A stretch of 64,000 nucleotides of DNA from Anaspis maculata (taxonomy: Eukaryota > Arthropoda > Insecta > Coleoptera > Scraptiidae): NCBI GenBank assembly GCA_949128115.1, contig OX421965.1:29445681-29509680 (forward strand), written 5' to 3'. The position numbers were made by a program, and so were the translations under genes. The notes under the pieces were generated by a model, which was given only the letters and a program-made list of their open reading frames with translations, made no database searches and was not told where the DNA came from. Positions 1-10,833 of the stretch are shown piece by piece. Positions within the stretch are counted from its first letter, which is position 1, and every line of letters starts with the position of its first letter.

Positions 1-759
1 AAAATCCGAGTGGTTCTGATCGGGGGCAGATTCGCTGGCGCCGAGTGGCGTCCTGAAAACGAGACGAACTGCACTGAAGGTATACACCCCGGCAAACGGG
101 AATAAACGGTAAATGGTAAAAACAATGGAAAATATGGAACTTACGGGATCTTATTCGGTGGCGGCGTCGTCCTGGCGGAGTCCGAAGGCGGCGTCGTGGT
201 GGATGGCCGTTCTGGTGGTGGATTTCCTTTTGAAATGCACGAGTGCCCGTGTTCGTCACCAAAATGGCGGACGAACGACTCGATCCCGTCCGAAACTGGA
301 GCTTTGTGTGCGGCTGGCTGGTCCAAGCCGCTCCCCGGTGAAAGCGGTGAAAACTGCCGCTTTCTGGACTTGGAGATGCTGCAGAGATCCTCCAGGAGTC
401 ACTATCGGACGCGATGGGCCTTGGATGGGCTTCTGGTCGAGTACGAATGTACGCCGATGGCACGACCAGATGGCCGCGAGAACGATGACCAAAAAAAAGA
501 CGGCGTGGCTTCCCGCTCGACGTACGGAGATCGACACCGCTTCGAACGAAGCGGCAAAGGCACGAGCGGAAAGGAAGCCGAAGAATGCCGAAGACGGCCG
601 AAGAAAGTGCTGGAGCTCGTTTACGCTTGCGCCTGACAGCCAAGTGCCAGGCACACCGAACAGGGGGTGAGGGGTGAGGACTTGGACAACACAGGGATAT
701 TTTGGGTTGCATACCCTCAGTGCACACGAATGCAGTTTTCAATGAACGGGGCCGAGACA
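1..759 (-). repeat. 3' LTR of the BEL/Pao element (partial)
   Basis: Position 1 aligns with 6538 and position 759 with 7296 of the other LTR at a constant offset of 6537, with only two substitutions. The inner boundary ends in ...GAGACA, giving the TG...CA termini expected of LTRs when read with the other end. About 209 bases of this LTR are missing beyond the window edge. The ORFs inside it on both strands are rich in Arg, Ser and Pro and match no LTR protein I know; I treat them as chance. Confidence 0.95.
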
Positions 760-770
760 TACTCCCCACC
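760..770 (-). promoter_or_regulatory. polypurine tract for plus-strand priming
   Basis: On the minus strand the sequence directly upstream of the 3' LTR is GGTGGGGAGTA, a purine-rich run ending at the LTR boundary. This is where the plus-strand primer of LTR retrotransposons is normally kept. It is short, but the position is exact. Confidence 0.7.
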
Positions 771-878
771 AAAATACCACTCGGGGTATTTTCAAAGTTC
801 AAAAATTAATGAAATCAAACATGATACAAAAAGAAAGAGCATAGTGAGAACAATGACGGAAGTGAAAACACAGAATGC

Positions 879-2132
879 TCACTGTCCTGAAGGGAGGGGA
901 CAAAGTTTGACCATTGGGCGTCGCAGAACGTCGCGTTGAGTACGGACATCTGCGACACGACAAATGCCATCTTTGCCGGGGAAGAGTTTTGAAATTCTGC
1001 CTAACCTCCACTTCAGAGGGGGAGCGTTTTCGTCCTTGATGAGGACTAAAGACCCCACATCTACGGATTCAAGGTGACGTGACTTGTGCCACTTGCCGCG
1101 TTGGTACAGCGTGTGTAGATATTCGTCGCGCCAACGCGCCCAGAAACGCTGTTGCATGGATTGGACCAACTGCCATCGCGACAACCTGCTGATCTTGAGG
1201 TGGGACAAATCTGGGTCAGGTGGGGCCGTTAACGGCTCGAGCGTCAAAAAATGACCAGGCGTCAATGGGCACAGATCATTTGGATCCGAGCTCAGCTCCG
1301 AAAGTGGCCGTGAGTTGAGCAACGCTTCAACTTGGGTGACCAACGTGGTCAGCTCTTCAAAGGTGAGTATTTGATCACCTATCACGCGAGATAGATGAGT
1401 TTTGACAGCTTTTATGCCGCTTTCCCACAGCCCGCCAAAGTGGGGACTGGAGGGAGGAATGAAGCGCCAAGTGATGGCTTCGGATTCCGCGGCGAGTTGC
1501 ATTGACGTCGTCAATTGCCTATGAGCTCCGACAAAGTTTGTGCCATTGTCGCTATAGATGGTAGAGCAACGACCGCGCCGGGCAATGAATCTGCGCAAGG
1601 CGGCGAGGAAAGCATCTGTTGAGAGATCGGAGGCAACCTCGACGTGCAATGCCTTGGTGGCGAAGCACACGAAAAGACAGATGTACGCCTTCGTAGTTCT
1701 GACACCGCGAGCGCGTGACATGAGGATTGGAAAAGGGCCACCATAGTCGAGCCCGACGCAGCTAAAAGGTTTTAGCTGAGAAATTCGCGCCGAGGGGAGG
1801 TCGCCCATGGTGGGAGAAAAAGTTTGCGGCTTAGTCCGGAAGCACCGGTAACACGATGCAAGATAGTGCCGTACCGCGCGTCGCGTGGACAATATCCAAA
1901 AATTTTGCTGCAGGAGATAGCAGGTATTGTTGAGTCCCGGGTGGCAATGTCGGGAATGAACTTGTCGAATGACGAGTCCTGTCAAGACGTGACGAGATGG
2001 AAGAAGAGCAGGGTGTCTGGTTGCAAATGGCAACTCATGACAATGCTTCAAACGTCCGCCGACGCGGAGAACATCGTCACGATCGAGAAAGGGTGAAAGT
2101 TTTTTGAAAAGGTCTTGAACAGGGTTTGCCGT
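879..2132 (-). pseudogene. pol: BEL/Pao integrase and DUF5641-like C-terminus (frameshifted from pol)
   Basis: The open frame physically runs from 2750, but recognisable homology starts only near 2132, at a DLFKKLSPFLD-type sequence that precedes BEL integrases. Numbered on the 623-aa open frame, there is a zinc-binding HHCC segment (about 265-303), then the DDE core: D335 in LDYGGP, D401 in SDNGTNF and E443 in GGLWE. A DUF5641-like tail follows (about 530-620, with VLIKDENAPPLKW). Integrase inserts the cDNA into the host genome. All three catalytic acidic residues are present, so the enzyme part looks intact. It lies in a different frame from the RT-RNase H part just upstream and would need a frameshift to be made as Pol. 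Confidence 0.9.
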
Positions 2133-5100
2133 TGCGTAACGACGCGATTTCGACGGCAAATACCTTCTGCTGTACATGTTTGACAATGTACAACAAGGCA
2201 AAATGGAGCTCTGTATCCGAGAGAGGTCCTGTGCACTTCTCATCGGACTTGCATTTGCAGAACCGATAGAAATAGGCGACAGCGCCCTGAATCTTCCGTA
2301 AGGAGGATATGCGCAAAAAGAGGTCGTCGATGTCAATCGGCGGCGGCTGCGGCACACGCACGACCAAAGCGAGCTTTCGCTCTTCAGACGCAATGTCTGG
2401 GGAGGACACGGAGAATTTGTCATCCGGCCATGTGTCATCCGCTGATGACAGAAAAGGTGGGCCAGACCACCAGAGGGAGCACGAAAGCATGTCTTCGGGA
2501 AACAATCCGCGCGAAGCTGGGTCGGCGGGATTGTCCGATGTTGAGACATGTCTCCAACACTGAGGCGGGACACGCTGTTGAATATGCTCAACACGGTGAG
2601 CAACAAATGTTTTCCAGCGGTGCGAAGAGGAACGCAGCCAGCTGAGAACAACCGTAGAATCGGTCCACGCAAATATGGCATCGAACTGTACGGTTCCTGC
2701 GAGCGCTGCAACGGTGAAGGCAACGAGATTGGAAAGTAGGACCGCTGCACACAATTCGAGACGGGGTACGGTCAGCAATTTGACTGGAGCCACCTTTGAT
2801 TTGGCGGTTAGGAGACGAATGGTGGGAACACCATTTCGAAGGTAACGAACGTACAACACGCTCGCGTACCCAGATTCAGATGCGTCGCAAAAGGCGTGCA
2901 ACTGGCACCTGTCTGCAGGCGAAGGAAAAGTATGCCGTGGAATTTGCAACCGCGAAAGTTGCGATAGCTCGGATTGAAAACGCAACCACTGCTGACATAC
3001 GATGTCTGGAGGGGTGTCGTCCCAATCAAGGCCAAGTTTCCATAACCGTTGGATTAAATGTTTGGCGAAAAATGCAACAAGGCACAGAAAGCCGAGCGGA
3101 TCGTAAATCCGAGCCACCTCCGACAAGATGGACCGTTTTGTGCACGGTAGTTCATTTGGATGAACCGTGAATGAAAAGGTGTCTGTTGCCGCTTGCCACT
3201 GGAGGCCAAGAATTTTTACAGTATTGTCAGCAACGTCACTGAAAGTGGACGGCTGAGTTCGAACGTGATCAAGTGGTATGTCTTGCAGCACATCAGGGTG
3301 ATTGCTTGCCCACTTGCGCAATTCAAAGCAACCCGATTGGAGCAGGTTGATTAGCTGCGTTTGTAATTCCCGTGCTGATTCCACGGAGTTCGCACCGCAA
3401 AGTAGATCGTCTACATACAAATTACGGCGAATTGCCTGCGAAGCCAATGGAAACTTCGAGGCGCTTTGTTCTGCCAAGTGAAGCAACGTGCGAACCGCTA
3501 GAAACGGTGCCGAAGAAACACCATATGTAATGGTGTTCAATTGGTACGTTTCAATGGGTCGATCAGGGGAGAAACGAAAGCGAATGAGTTGATACTTGCG
3601 ATGTTCGGGCGAGATAAGTATCTGCCGATACATCTGACGGATGTCACAAGTAAAAACGATCGGCTCACACCGAAACTGCAGTAGCAAAGCTGCTATGTCC
3701 TGTTGTAACTTAGGACCGACGAGAAGCGTCTCGTTGAGAGATAAATGATTCGGCGCTTGCGCCGAAGCATCAAAAACGACGCGAATTTTCGGCTTGTCGT
3801 CTTCGATCTTGACGATCGGATGATGAGGGATGTAATACGCCTCAGAATCTGGAGGTTCTGCGTCCAGCAAGGTCATGTGACCTAGGTCGAGGTAGTCGCG
3901 CATGAATGCTATGTACAGATCACGGAGTGTGTCCTGACGGACCAGGCGACGTTCGATAGCTAACCAACGGCGGTCAGCCATAGACCTGCAATGTTCAAAG
4001 GTGGGGGACTCCCTTTTGAAGGGAAGCGAAACCCCAAAACGACCTGACGGACAACGGTAGACAGAGTCCCGGAAACAAATTTCTGCACGTCCATCATCTG
4101 GGGACAAACGTGTTTTGGACGATGGTGACGAGATTTCCTCTACTTCCCAAAATTTGTGCAGAGACTCGTCGATTCCAGTTGGAGTGCAGACCAAAAAGGA
4201 ATGCAGAGGTTTTGACGGGGTTTGAAAGGGACCGAGAAGAGCCCAGCCAAAAATGGTGTTTATGGCAACAGGCTGTGACGGACCTGACGAGACGATTCCC
4301 TCTTTCACGACTGACGGATAAACGTCGGCGCCCAACAACACTTGAATGGGGCCTGGCTTGAACCATGTGGGATCCGCCAGATTCGATAAGTTCAAGTGGA
4401 ATTGATCCGGGTTCAAAGCGGTGTCTGGCAGGTTACCACAAATCCTGCGCAGGACAATTAACTCCAATTCAGGGATTGGGAGAGACTCATCATCAGCCTT
4501 GACCTGGCAAGTGACTGTGCCACACGTCGAATTGGCGGGGGTGAGACCCAAGCCAAAAACGGGCACATTGTGATTTGATGGGGATAGACCCAATTTGCGC
4601 ACGCAGGAGTCCAAAATAAACGATGCCTGACTGGCAGGGTCTATGAGCGCACGGAGGCTTTGGTAGCCTCCCCACCGGTCACGAACGTGAACGATTGCCG
4701 TGGCCAACAAAACATGAGCTGCCTTGAGGCTTGAGGCGAGATTCGTCACCGAATTCGCGACATTTTCTGGAAGACCAGGGGAAACGATTTGCGGTAATTC
4801 AACTGGATTCGATAAAGAACTGGGTGACTCATGACCTGCAGTTCTATGTGGCTTGGGGAAGTGCAGCAAGGTGTGATGCCTTGCGTGGCACTGCCGACAC
4901 GAATACGACGATGGACATTTTGGAGCGCCGTGATTGGTGCTCAAGCAGTTGAGACAGAGCCTTTTCTGTTTGACCGCCAAATATCTGTCATTTGGGGACA
5001 TGGACAGAAAAGTCTTGCACGCGGTGACTCTATGACTTCTCGCCCCACAATGAGAACATGCTGACTCATGCGACGTCGCTGGGGCAGATGAAGTCTGAGA

Positions 5101-6108
5101 CACCAACGTATGTGAGGCCCACGACTTGCGGCTGACCTCGGGCTTCACGGTAACGGTGTTTGCCCGTGTGGAGCGGGAGTTCGATTGCGTTTTAGAATTT
5201 AAGGCAGTTGCCTCGAAAGCCTTGCATTGGTCGAGCACGAAAGACTTGACGTCTTCGTATTTGGGGAAGGGGGTGCCAGCTGACTGCACCTCGAAACGTT
5301 TTCGCGTCGACTCATCGAGTTTCTGGAGCAGCATGCTCGACAGGGTGAAATCCCACAGGTCGATATGCGGATACTGCTCGAGCGCCACTAAATTTTCGTT
5401 GAACGTGTTCACAAGATGGCGAAGCGCTTGCGCGGAGTCAGATGTGACGGAGGAGGCGTTCATCATCGACTGCCAGTAAAAAGTGACTAGCACGCGGTCG
5501 TTCTGGTATCTCTCAACCAACGAGTCGAACGCAATTATGTAATTATCTCCCGTCAATGGCAGGTGTTTAACCATTGAGAGAGGTTCACCAGATAAAGACG
5601 AGATCAGATACTGAAACCGTTCAATATCTGAGAGAGACTGGTTTCTGTGTATTAACGCCGTGAACAGATCATAGTATGGTGGCCATGATTTTAACTTCCC
5701 GTCGAACAACGGCAACGCGATTTTTGGCAATCGGACATTGCTCCGGCCTGTCTCGAACCAAGTTTGCGAGGCTTGGCGAGAGAGCGAGGAAGTCGGCTCT
5801 GAATTCGAAAACGAGGCTTTTACCGCAGCAAGTTTGCCATACAAGCTGTCTGCCCGGAGTGTACGTTCAAGAAATGTAGCCTTCTGCTCCTCGGAGGCAC
5901 TGGGGAGAGGGGCAGTGTTGACCGTGCTCTTGAAACCGTTGTAAATTTCCGCCGCAATGTCAAACGTGGCTAAAAATGCCGGTTGGAGGCTTGGCTCGGT
6001 GGTAGCTGTGACGCCTTGTTCCAGAAGGGGCTCAAGGCGCGCAATAGCTATCGCGATGGACGATAAAGTTGCGTCCATTGTGTACGACACAAAGAAAAAT
6101 GAAAACAA
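2077..6108 (-). CDS. gag-pol: BEL/Pao Gag-protease-RT-RNase H polyprotein, 1343 aa
   Basis: A single minus-strand frame. The track-style start at 6108 gives ten extra residues; the Met at residue 11 (MDATL, about 6078) is the more usual BEL-type start. Order: a DUF1759-like Gag segment (about 127-300); three zinc-knuckle-like CxxC motifs (351-364, 385-398, 404-416); an aspartic protease-like ALIDPASQASFI (about 487-498, DPA in place of the usual DTG/DSG); RT (about 760-930) with KIRVVFDASA and YVDD at 898-901; RNase H (about 1068-1200) with FCDAS, PRLELCA, WTDS and DNPAD. It makes the particle, cuts the polyprotein and copies RNA to DNA. The frame ends at 2077 just after RNase H, where BEL Pol would normally continue into integrase. 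No other break is visible. Confidence 0.95.
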   Translation of the reverse strand: MFSFFFVSYTMDATLSSIAIAIARLEPLLEQGVTATTEPSLQPAFLATFDIAAEIYNGFKSTVNTAPLPSASEEQKATFLERTLRADSLYGKLAAVKASFSNSEPTSSLSRQASQTWFETGRSNVRLPKIALPLFDGKLKSWPPYYDLFTALIHRNQSLSDIERFQYLISSLSGEPLSMVKHLPLTGDNYIIAFDSLVERYQNDRVLVTFYWQSMMNASSVTSDSAQALRHLVNTFNENLVALEQYPHIDLWDFTLSSMLLQKLDESTRKRFEVQSAGTPFPKYEDVKSFVLDQCKAFEATALNSKTQSNSRSTRANTVTVKPEVSRKSWASHTLVSQTSSAPATSHESACSHCGARSHRVTACKTFLSMSPNDRYLAVKQKRLCLNCLSTNHGAPKCPSSYSCRQCHARHHTLLHFPKPHRTAGHESPSSLSNPVELPQIVSPGLPENVANSVTNLASSLKAAHVLLATAIVHVRDRWGGYQSLRALIDPASQASFILDSCVRKLGLSPSNHNVPVFGLGLTPANSTCGTVTCQVKADDESLPIPELELIVLRRICGNLPDTALNPDQFHLNLSNLADPTWFKPGPIQVLLGADVYPSVVKEGIVSSGPSQPVAINTIFGWALLGPFQTPSKPLHSFLVCTPTGIDESLHKFWEVEEISSPSSKTRLSPDDGRAEICFRDSVYRCPSGRFGVSLPFKRESPTFEHCRSMADRRWLAIERRLVRQDTLRDLYIAFMRDYLDLGHMTLLDAEPPDSEAYYIPHHPIVKIEDDKPKIRVVFDASAQAPNHLSLNETLLVGPKLQQDIAALLLQFRCEPIVFTCDIRQMYRQILISPEHRKYQLIRFRFSPDRPIETYQLNTITYGVSSAPFLAVRTLLHLAEQSASKFPLASQAIRRNLYVDDLLCGANSVESARELQTQLINLLQSGCFELRKWASNHPDVLQDIPLDHVRTQPSTFSDVADNTVKILGLQWQAATDTFSFTVHPNELPCTKRSILSEVARIYDPLGFLCLVAFFAKHLIQRLWKLGLDWDDTPPDIVCQQWLRFQSELSQLSRLQIPRHTFPSPADRCQLHAFCDASESGYASVLYVRYLRNGVPTIRLLTAKSKVAPVKLLTVPRLELCAAVLLSNLVAFTVAALAGTVQFDAIFAWTDSTVVLSWLRSSSHRWKTFVAHRVEHIQQRVPPQCWRHVSTSDNPADPASRGLFPEDMLSCSLWWSGPPFLSSADDTWPDDKFSVSSPDIASEERKLALVVRVPQPPPIDIDDLFLRISSLRKIQGAVAYFYRFCKCKSDEKCTGPLSDTELHFALLYIVKHVQQKVFAVEIASLRNGKPCSRPFQKTFTLSRS

Positions 6109-6300
6109 AGCAACTGACCCTTAGGTTGGCGTACCTGAATGGCGAACCCAACCCAGGTGAAAAAGTGCGAATGAGACGGGCGAAAAACGAATTGATCAAC
6201 ACGCTGGACCAACGCACAAGTGTCACGTGGGTTTGACCCGTGACTTTAAAGTTTCAATAGTGAGGTGAATTAAATTCCCGACTGTACCATGCTTAGCCGG

Positions 6301-6320
6301 TATCCGGCTACGAAGGACCA
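6301..6320 (-). promoter_or_regulatory. primer-binding site, probably tRNA-Tyr-like
   Basis: On the minus strand, eight bases past the LTR end (...CTAACA), the sequence TGGTCCTTCGTAGCCGGATA begins with TGG, the complement of a tRNA CCA end. Its complement resembles, from memory, the 3' end of animal tRNA-Tyr (CCGGCTCGAAGGACCA) with one extra base. The position is strong evidence; the tRNA identity is tentative. Confidence 0.65.
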
Positions 6321-6328
6321 ATTTATAT

Positions 6329-7296
6329 GTTAGCGCGGTACACATAAAGACGGCAGCCTTCCGATGAAGGCTGCATTAAAACAATAACTCTTGGATTAGG
6401 AAAGCAGCAAGCGACAGTCAGAAATAAAATTCACAACAACAATCAAAAACTTTAATGCAAAACAAAAGAAAAAAAAAACACAAACAGACAGAATTACAAA
6501 ACAATAAAAAAAAAACAATGTGAATTAAATGAAATGAAAAATCCGAGTGGTTCTGATCGGGGGCAGATTCGCTGGCGCCGAGTGGCGTCCTGAAAACGAG
6601 ACGAACTGCACTGAAGGTATACACCCCGGCAAACGGGAATAAACGGTAAATGGTAAAAACAATGGAAAATATGGAACTTACGGGATCTTATTCGGTGGCG
6701 GCGTCGTCCTGGCGGAGTCCGAAGGCGGCGTCGTGGTGGATGGCCGTTCTGGTGGTGGATTTCCTTTTGAAATGCACGAGTGCCCGTGTTCGTCACCAAA
6801 ATGGCGGACGAACGACTCGATCCCGTCCGAAACTGGAGCTTTGTGTGCGGCTGGCTGGTCCAAGCCGCTCCCCGGTGAAAGCGGTGAAAACTGCCGCTTT
6901 CTGGACTTGGAGATGCTGCAGAGATCCTCCAGGAGTCACTATCGGACGCGATGGGCCTTGGATGGACTTCTGGTCGAGTACGAATGTACGCCGATGGCAC
7001 GACCAGATGGCCGCGAGAACGATGACCAAAAAAAAGACGGCGTGGCTTCTCGCTCGACGTACGGAGATCGACACCGCTTCGAACGAAGCGGCAAAGGCAC
7101 GAGCGGAAAGGAAGCCGAAGAATGCCGAAGACGGCCGAAGAAAGTGCTGGAGCTCGTTTACGCTTGCGCCTGACAGCCAAGTGCCAGGCACACCGAACAG
7201 GGGGTGAGGGGTGAGGACTTGGACAACACAGGGATATTTTGGGTTGCATACCCTCAGTGCACACGAATGCAGTTTTCAATGAACGGGGCCGAGACA
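6329..7296 (-). repeat. 5' LTR of the BEL/Pao element (968 bp, complete)
   Basis: Runs from TGTTAGCGCG at 6329 to ...GAGACA at 7296 on the plus strand, so it has TG...CA ends. The outer boundary is set by loss of identity with the other LTR after 759/7296. The host flank begins CAGTG; the partner of any 4-6 bp target duplication is outside the window. A long minus-strand open frame covers much of it, but begins with a non-ATG codon and shows no recognisable domain. Confidence 0.95.
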
Positions 7297-8780
7297 CAGT
7301 GATAGAACAGACACCATCTCACGTCCAAGCTCTAGCTTCAACCCACCAGGTCTGGAGTCTCGTTTTTCGAGGCCACAGGCGTCGACAATGGATAAACACA
7401 CTCCGAGGCTGATGGCGCTCATCGATTATAGGCATCCGATCTCTGAGGCAAAGTATCATCCTGGAGGAGGACAAGACTCATTGGTGATAGATTACGAGTG
7501 GATCGAGGCGGGCTCATCTTCGAGTGCCACCCTATGATGAAACTGCAGTTCCTTTTTCAACAAACACCAGCACAATTAGAGCATGATCCAAGAGCGCAGA
7601 CGGCAGCGTCTTTACTCTGAATGAACAATACTGCGTGTTTATCAACCAGCGCTGTTTTTCAAGTCACAGTATTTAAGCTTGTCTATCGACCCCATAAAAG
7701 TCATTTTGCTAGCTTTCGCCCAATTCTTCCGTAGAAATCAAATTGTTCTTCTTTTGATCATTTCTCAACTCAGAGTCACAGCTAGTCCGATACTACTTGC
7801 ATTTATTGATTTTCCTCGTCCATTTGGCCATGAATTAGGCAGTCTGCGGATTTGCTTTAGCGCCAAAAGTTGCGGTTTTTTTGTACTTTTCCTGCAGGAA
7901 GTTATCTGTTTCCATAACAACAATGCCATTCAAATAATCACACCACCTGTAAATGTCAATTTCAACAGTCCATAAACTTAAATATTGACAATTTTCCTTA
8001 CACATATGTTCGCGACTGCCGCATGAGGGTGCTGAAACGGGCGGGATATTCAAAATGTGCAGAGCGCCTATAGACCTATTTCTTTTCCACGCCCATTTTG
8101 CCTCCTATCTCCGCTCATTGGCGGGATTTGCCTCACATTCTCCCGTAGCAACTCTGTCAGTGTCAGTGATTTTCTACTTCTCATTACCCCTGACAACGAT
8201 ATGTTACAATTTGTCATCAGTTGCCAGTAGAGCAGAACCAAAATGTGGAGCAAAAGTCTTGCCACGATGCAAACCTACAGACTTGACAACGCTTCACTTG
8301 TTTATATGTGTAATCATCAAATGACGGGGAACCAGCGTTATAAGGGGTTGAAGTATAGCGCGAAAGGATATATATCGAAGACGTACTTATGAATAACCTG
8401 AAGGTAGAAGTGAAGTGCTACAGGAGCCAGAGCAAGGAACAAGCTCCTCAAGAAAATGTTCGGAACAGCATTTGTTTTCAGTGTCTTCTTTGTACCAATC
8501 AATCACTTATGAACAGAAATCTACCGCTCTGAAGTGCCCCGTGAGACACCTTAGATTGAAGCAAAATATTGAGGTTTTGTTGTGAAGTTACAGTAATCGC
8601 CAAATAGGAAGGTAAGGTAGCATTCCCAGCACTTTGAACGGTGATTTGGACGCCCCTTTTTTGAAGCCTTGCAAGTACTATTGATAACAAAATTAACTCA
8701 TACAGCTATATTTTGGCTGCGTGAATTGAACATTTCTGTCAGTGCCAAGGTGACAAAGCTCAATCAAGCTTCCGTCAATC
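7297..8780. other. no recognised gene; short dispersed repeat at about 7850-7965
   Basis: Only short unconvincing open frames. The stretch near 7850-7965 (GCGCCAAAAGTTGC..., then AACAATGCCATTC, AATAATCACACCACCTG, AAATGTCAA) is similar in the same word order to the minus-oriented neighbourhood at about 55340-55435, so it is a diverged dispersed repeat. Nothing else recognised. Confidence 0.45.
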
Positions 8781-9120
8781 ATGCCTCGATTTAGCATGAA
8801 CGAAAAACAGAATTGTTATACAGCTGGAAGGTCTTTCTAGAAAGGTTACTTTGATGTTAGGCATCGACAAAATGACTGTACTGTCTGTGAAGAAGCAATG
8901 GGCGGAATACGGGAACTTTGCTAGAAGAGGTGGTGTCGGAAGTGGTGGACCAAGACCAAGCGCTGCTCGATCAACTACGACATGATCCTTTCAGTACGAC
9001 ACGAGAAGCGATAAACGAAACTGCCTTTCTGGGCTGCTCGATGACTGCGAACCGGCGAGTTCGAGAGTCTGAACTGTGCTGCAGGGTGGCTGCTTAGGAA
9101 GACGTTTTCAACAGACTTGA
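8781..9120 (+). pseudogene. Tc1/mariner-like transposase N-terminal remnant
   Basis: An ATG at 8781 opens a short frame that soon stops. Further on, about 8970-9120, one frame reads LRHDPFSTTREAINET, then MTANRRVRESELCCRVAA and a stop. The pattern P-x-x-T-x-R-E...T..RR.R...L..R.AA is that of the second helix-turn-helix in Tc1-type transposase DNA-binding regions (HTH_Tnp_Tc3_2-like). At least two stops and a frame change separate the parts, and no DDE/DDD core is visible downstream. A dead fragment; a related pogo- or maT-type origin is possible. Confidence 0.45.
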
Positions 9121-10546
9121 CGAAGGAAACTCATCTGCTATTTTCTCTCACCCACATTTATCGAGAGTAGGCTTTTGGGATCAGAGTGCAGCATCCAAGG
9201 CAGATTCAGTTTAAAAACTACACCAATATTTTCAAATTTCAACTTGACTTTGACAGCTAGATCTCTCAGAAATGACGACTCTGGGAGACATGACGACAAA
9301 ATCGTCAAAAAGACGAATCCACCCCAACCAAATGATAAATAATCACGGCGACTGGATTTAGACGCTGTATGAGTTCATTTTGTTACCAATAGTACAACTT
9401 GTAAAACAGCTGAAGTTGTTTTGTTAGCCTTTAAATTCTTTCTGATGCCGGCATCGTGTCTTTCAGTGGCGGCTATCCATTTATTTCGCTTGATTTTGTC
9501 GGCAGGAAAACCGTGGAATGCAACATTTGGGGGAAATGCTGCCTTGGACTTTGTGCGGACAAATTTTCACACAACATACGCACATTGTTCGAGTTGTTCG
9601 ATCAGTGTAGCGACACGACACATGTTACAGTCATAGTGACAGTGTCAATTCTAATTTATTGTGACAGTATCGCCTTCCTCGAATTTCGCGTCTAATAATT
9701 GAAGGCGTTTAATTGGCCAGGAGTGTGGCTTGAAATTACTCATCCTTGTCTGAACGTCTCTGTTCCCCATAAGAAATAGGTCTATTGATGTTGTGGCTGA
9801 AGGACTAGGTCGGAATGATTTTGCTTGCCCTGTAGATACTATTATGTTTATTGAAAGAAAAAGATCGCGGGAAGCCGTCACACTCAAGTTTTGACTATGG
9901 TTCTGTGATGAAATTTTTTATGGAAATGTGTTTTCTAGACTGATTTATTTTTCTGTTCCAGGTAAGTTCACAACTACTCACCTTTCCCGACTGCACGGTG
10001 TCGCAGTGAGTATACCTACCAAGTGTTTGCTTTGGAGACTTTGATAATTGAGACGTCGGATGTCTGCTTTTGTGTGAAATTCAGCATTTCAAGCGACAAA
10101 ATGCTATTTAATATCTCCAACTTTTTAAAATTTAAGTTGATTGTTGTTGTTGTTGTCGACATCTGCAGAGCTGTCGAGGTGTCCGTTGTTTGACCTCAAA
10201 TTCAGCGGGTCTTATCAGTTCTTTGGTTGGAACAAAACAAAGGTACTCATAAGACGTTTCTATACAAGTGTCGAAAAATGGCATTACTTCTTTTTTCGTC
10301 GCTTTGGCGTTGAAATGTGTCAAATATAGAATAGATTTAGAATAGAATAGATTCATTTCTCAACAGGCAACGCCCACTTACAGAAAAACTTGATATACGA
10401 AAATAAAAATCGAATGAGAGATAAATACAAAATGAAAAAAAACACAATCATGAAAATACACACAAAAAATGGTGAAAAAAAGGTGTAACAAAATCAATTT
10501 CGCAATATGATCGAGTTGCAGTTGTTTTTCTTTGTTTAATCACGGT
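9121..10546. other. no recognised gene
   Basis: AT-rich sequence with short open frames lacking motifs. GTTGTTGTTGTTGTTGTCG at 10140-10158 and AGAATAGA-type simple repeats near 10326-10352 are the only low-complexity marks. Confidence 0.4.
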
Positions 10547-10621
10547 TTATAAATATGACCGCTAGGTGGCTGACGGTCTGCTATCGACTTTAGATCTCTG
10601 GATCCGTAGTAAAGTCACGAA

Positions 10622-10833
10622 ATGATGGAGCCAAAAAAGTTTGTACGTCCCATTGGCCCCAATGTGTCGTATTACGGATCCAGTGATCTTATATCAACCC
10701 CAGACCACAAACAAGGAAGTGTCATAGTTGACATTGTTGACATCTTGAGCCGTTGCCTAGAAATCTACTGTTCCATGCAGGGTAGTACAGTAGAGAACAT
10801 GAAAAAAATCATAAATCAATCAGGTAGGGTGAA
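10622..10833 (+). CDS. possible host first coding exon (unknown protein)
   Basis: An ATG at 10622 opens a frame with non-repetitive, protein-like composition (MMEPKKFVRPIGPNVS... to ...MKKIINQS) of about 70 residues. It reaches CAATCAG|GTAGGGTG, a plausible splice donor at about 10834. About 75 bases upstream is TTTATAAATATG (10544-10555), a TATA-like element. There is no repeat homology in the window. I do not recognise the protein. Without a matching acceptor exon this could be chance; the case rests on the TATA-ATG-donor spacing. Confidence 0.28.

Larger units (their letters stand above)
1..7296 (-). mobile_element. BEL/Pao LTR retrotransposon, near full length, recent
   Basis: Two long direct repeats (1-759, cut by the window edge, and 6329-7296) bracket a 5.6-kb internal region carrying, on the minus strand, gag with zinc knuckles, protease, reverse transcriptase, RNase H and integrase in the BEL/Pao order. 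A primer-binding site lies just inside the 5' LTR and a purine tract just inside the 3' LTR. The comparable 759 bases of the LTRs differ only at 429/6966 (G/A) and 513/7050 (C/T) with no indels, so the insertion is very young. One frameshift separates RNase H from integrase. The outer end of the 3' LTR and its target duplication lie left of the window. Confidence 0.96.

Noticed and set aside
113..670. 185-aa plus-strand frame in the LTR (also 6650-7207) and its overlapping frames
   Set aside because: It lies antisense in both LTRs with no domain and low-complexity Arg/Ser composition. Overlapping long frames on several frames point to GC-rich chance openness.
1..7296. BEL element as an endogenous retrovirus with an envelope gene
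   Set aside because: There are only 119 bases between the integrase stop and the 3' LTR, so no envelope ORF can be present.
6494..7297. 267-aa minus-strand frame spanning the 5' LTR
   Set aside because: Begins with a non-ATG codon at the LTR edge, includes LTR sequence only, and has no motif.
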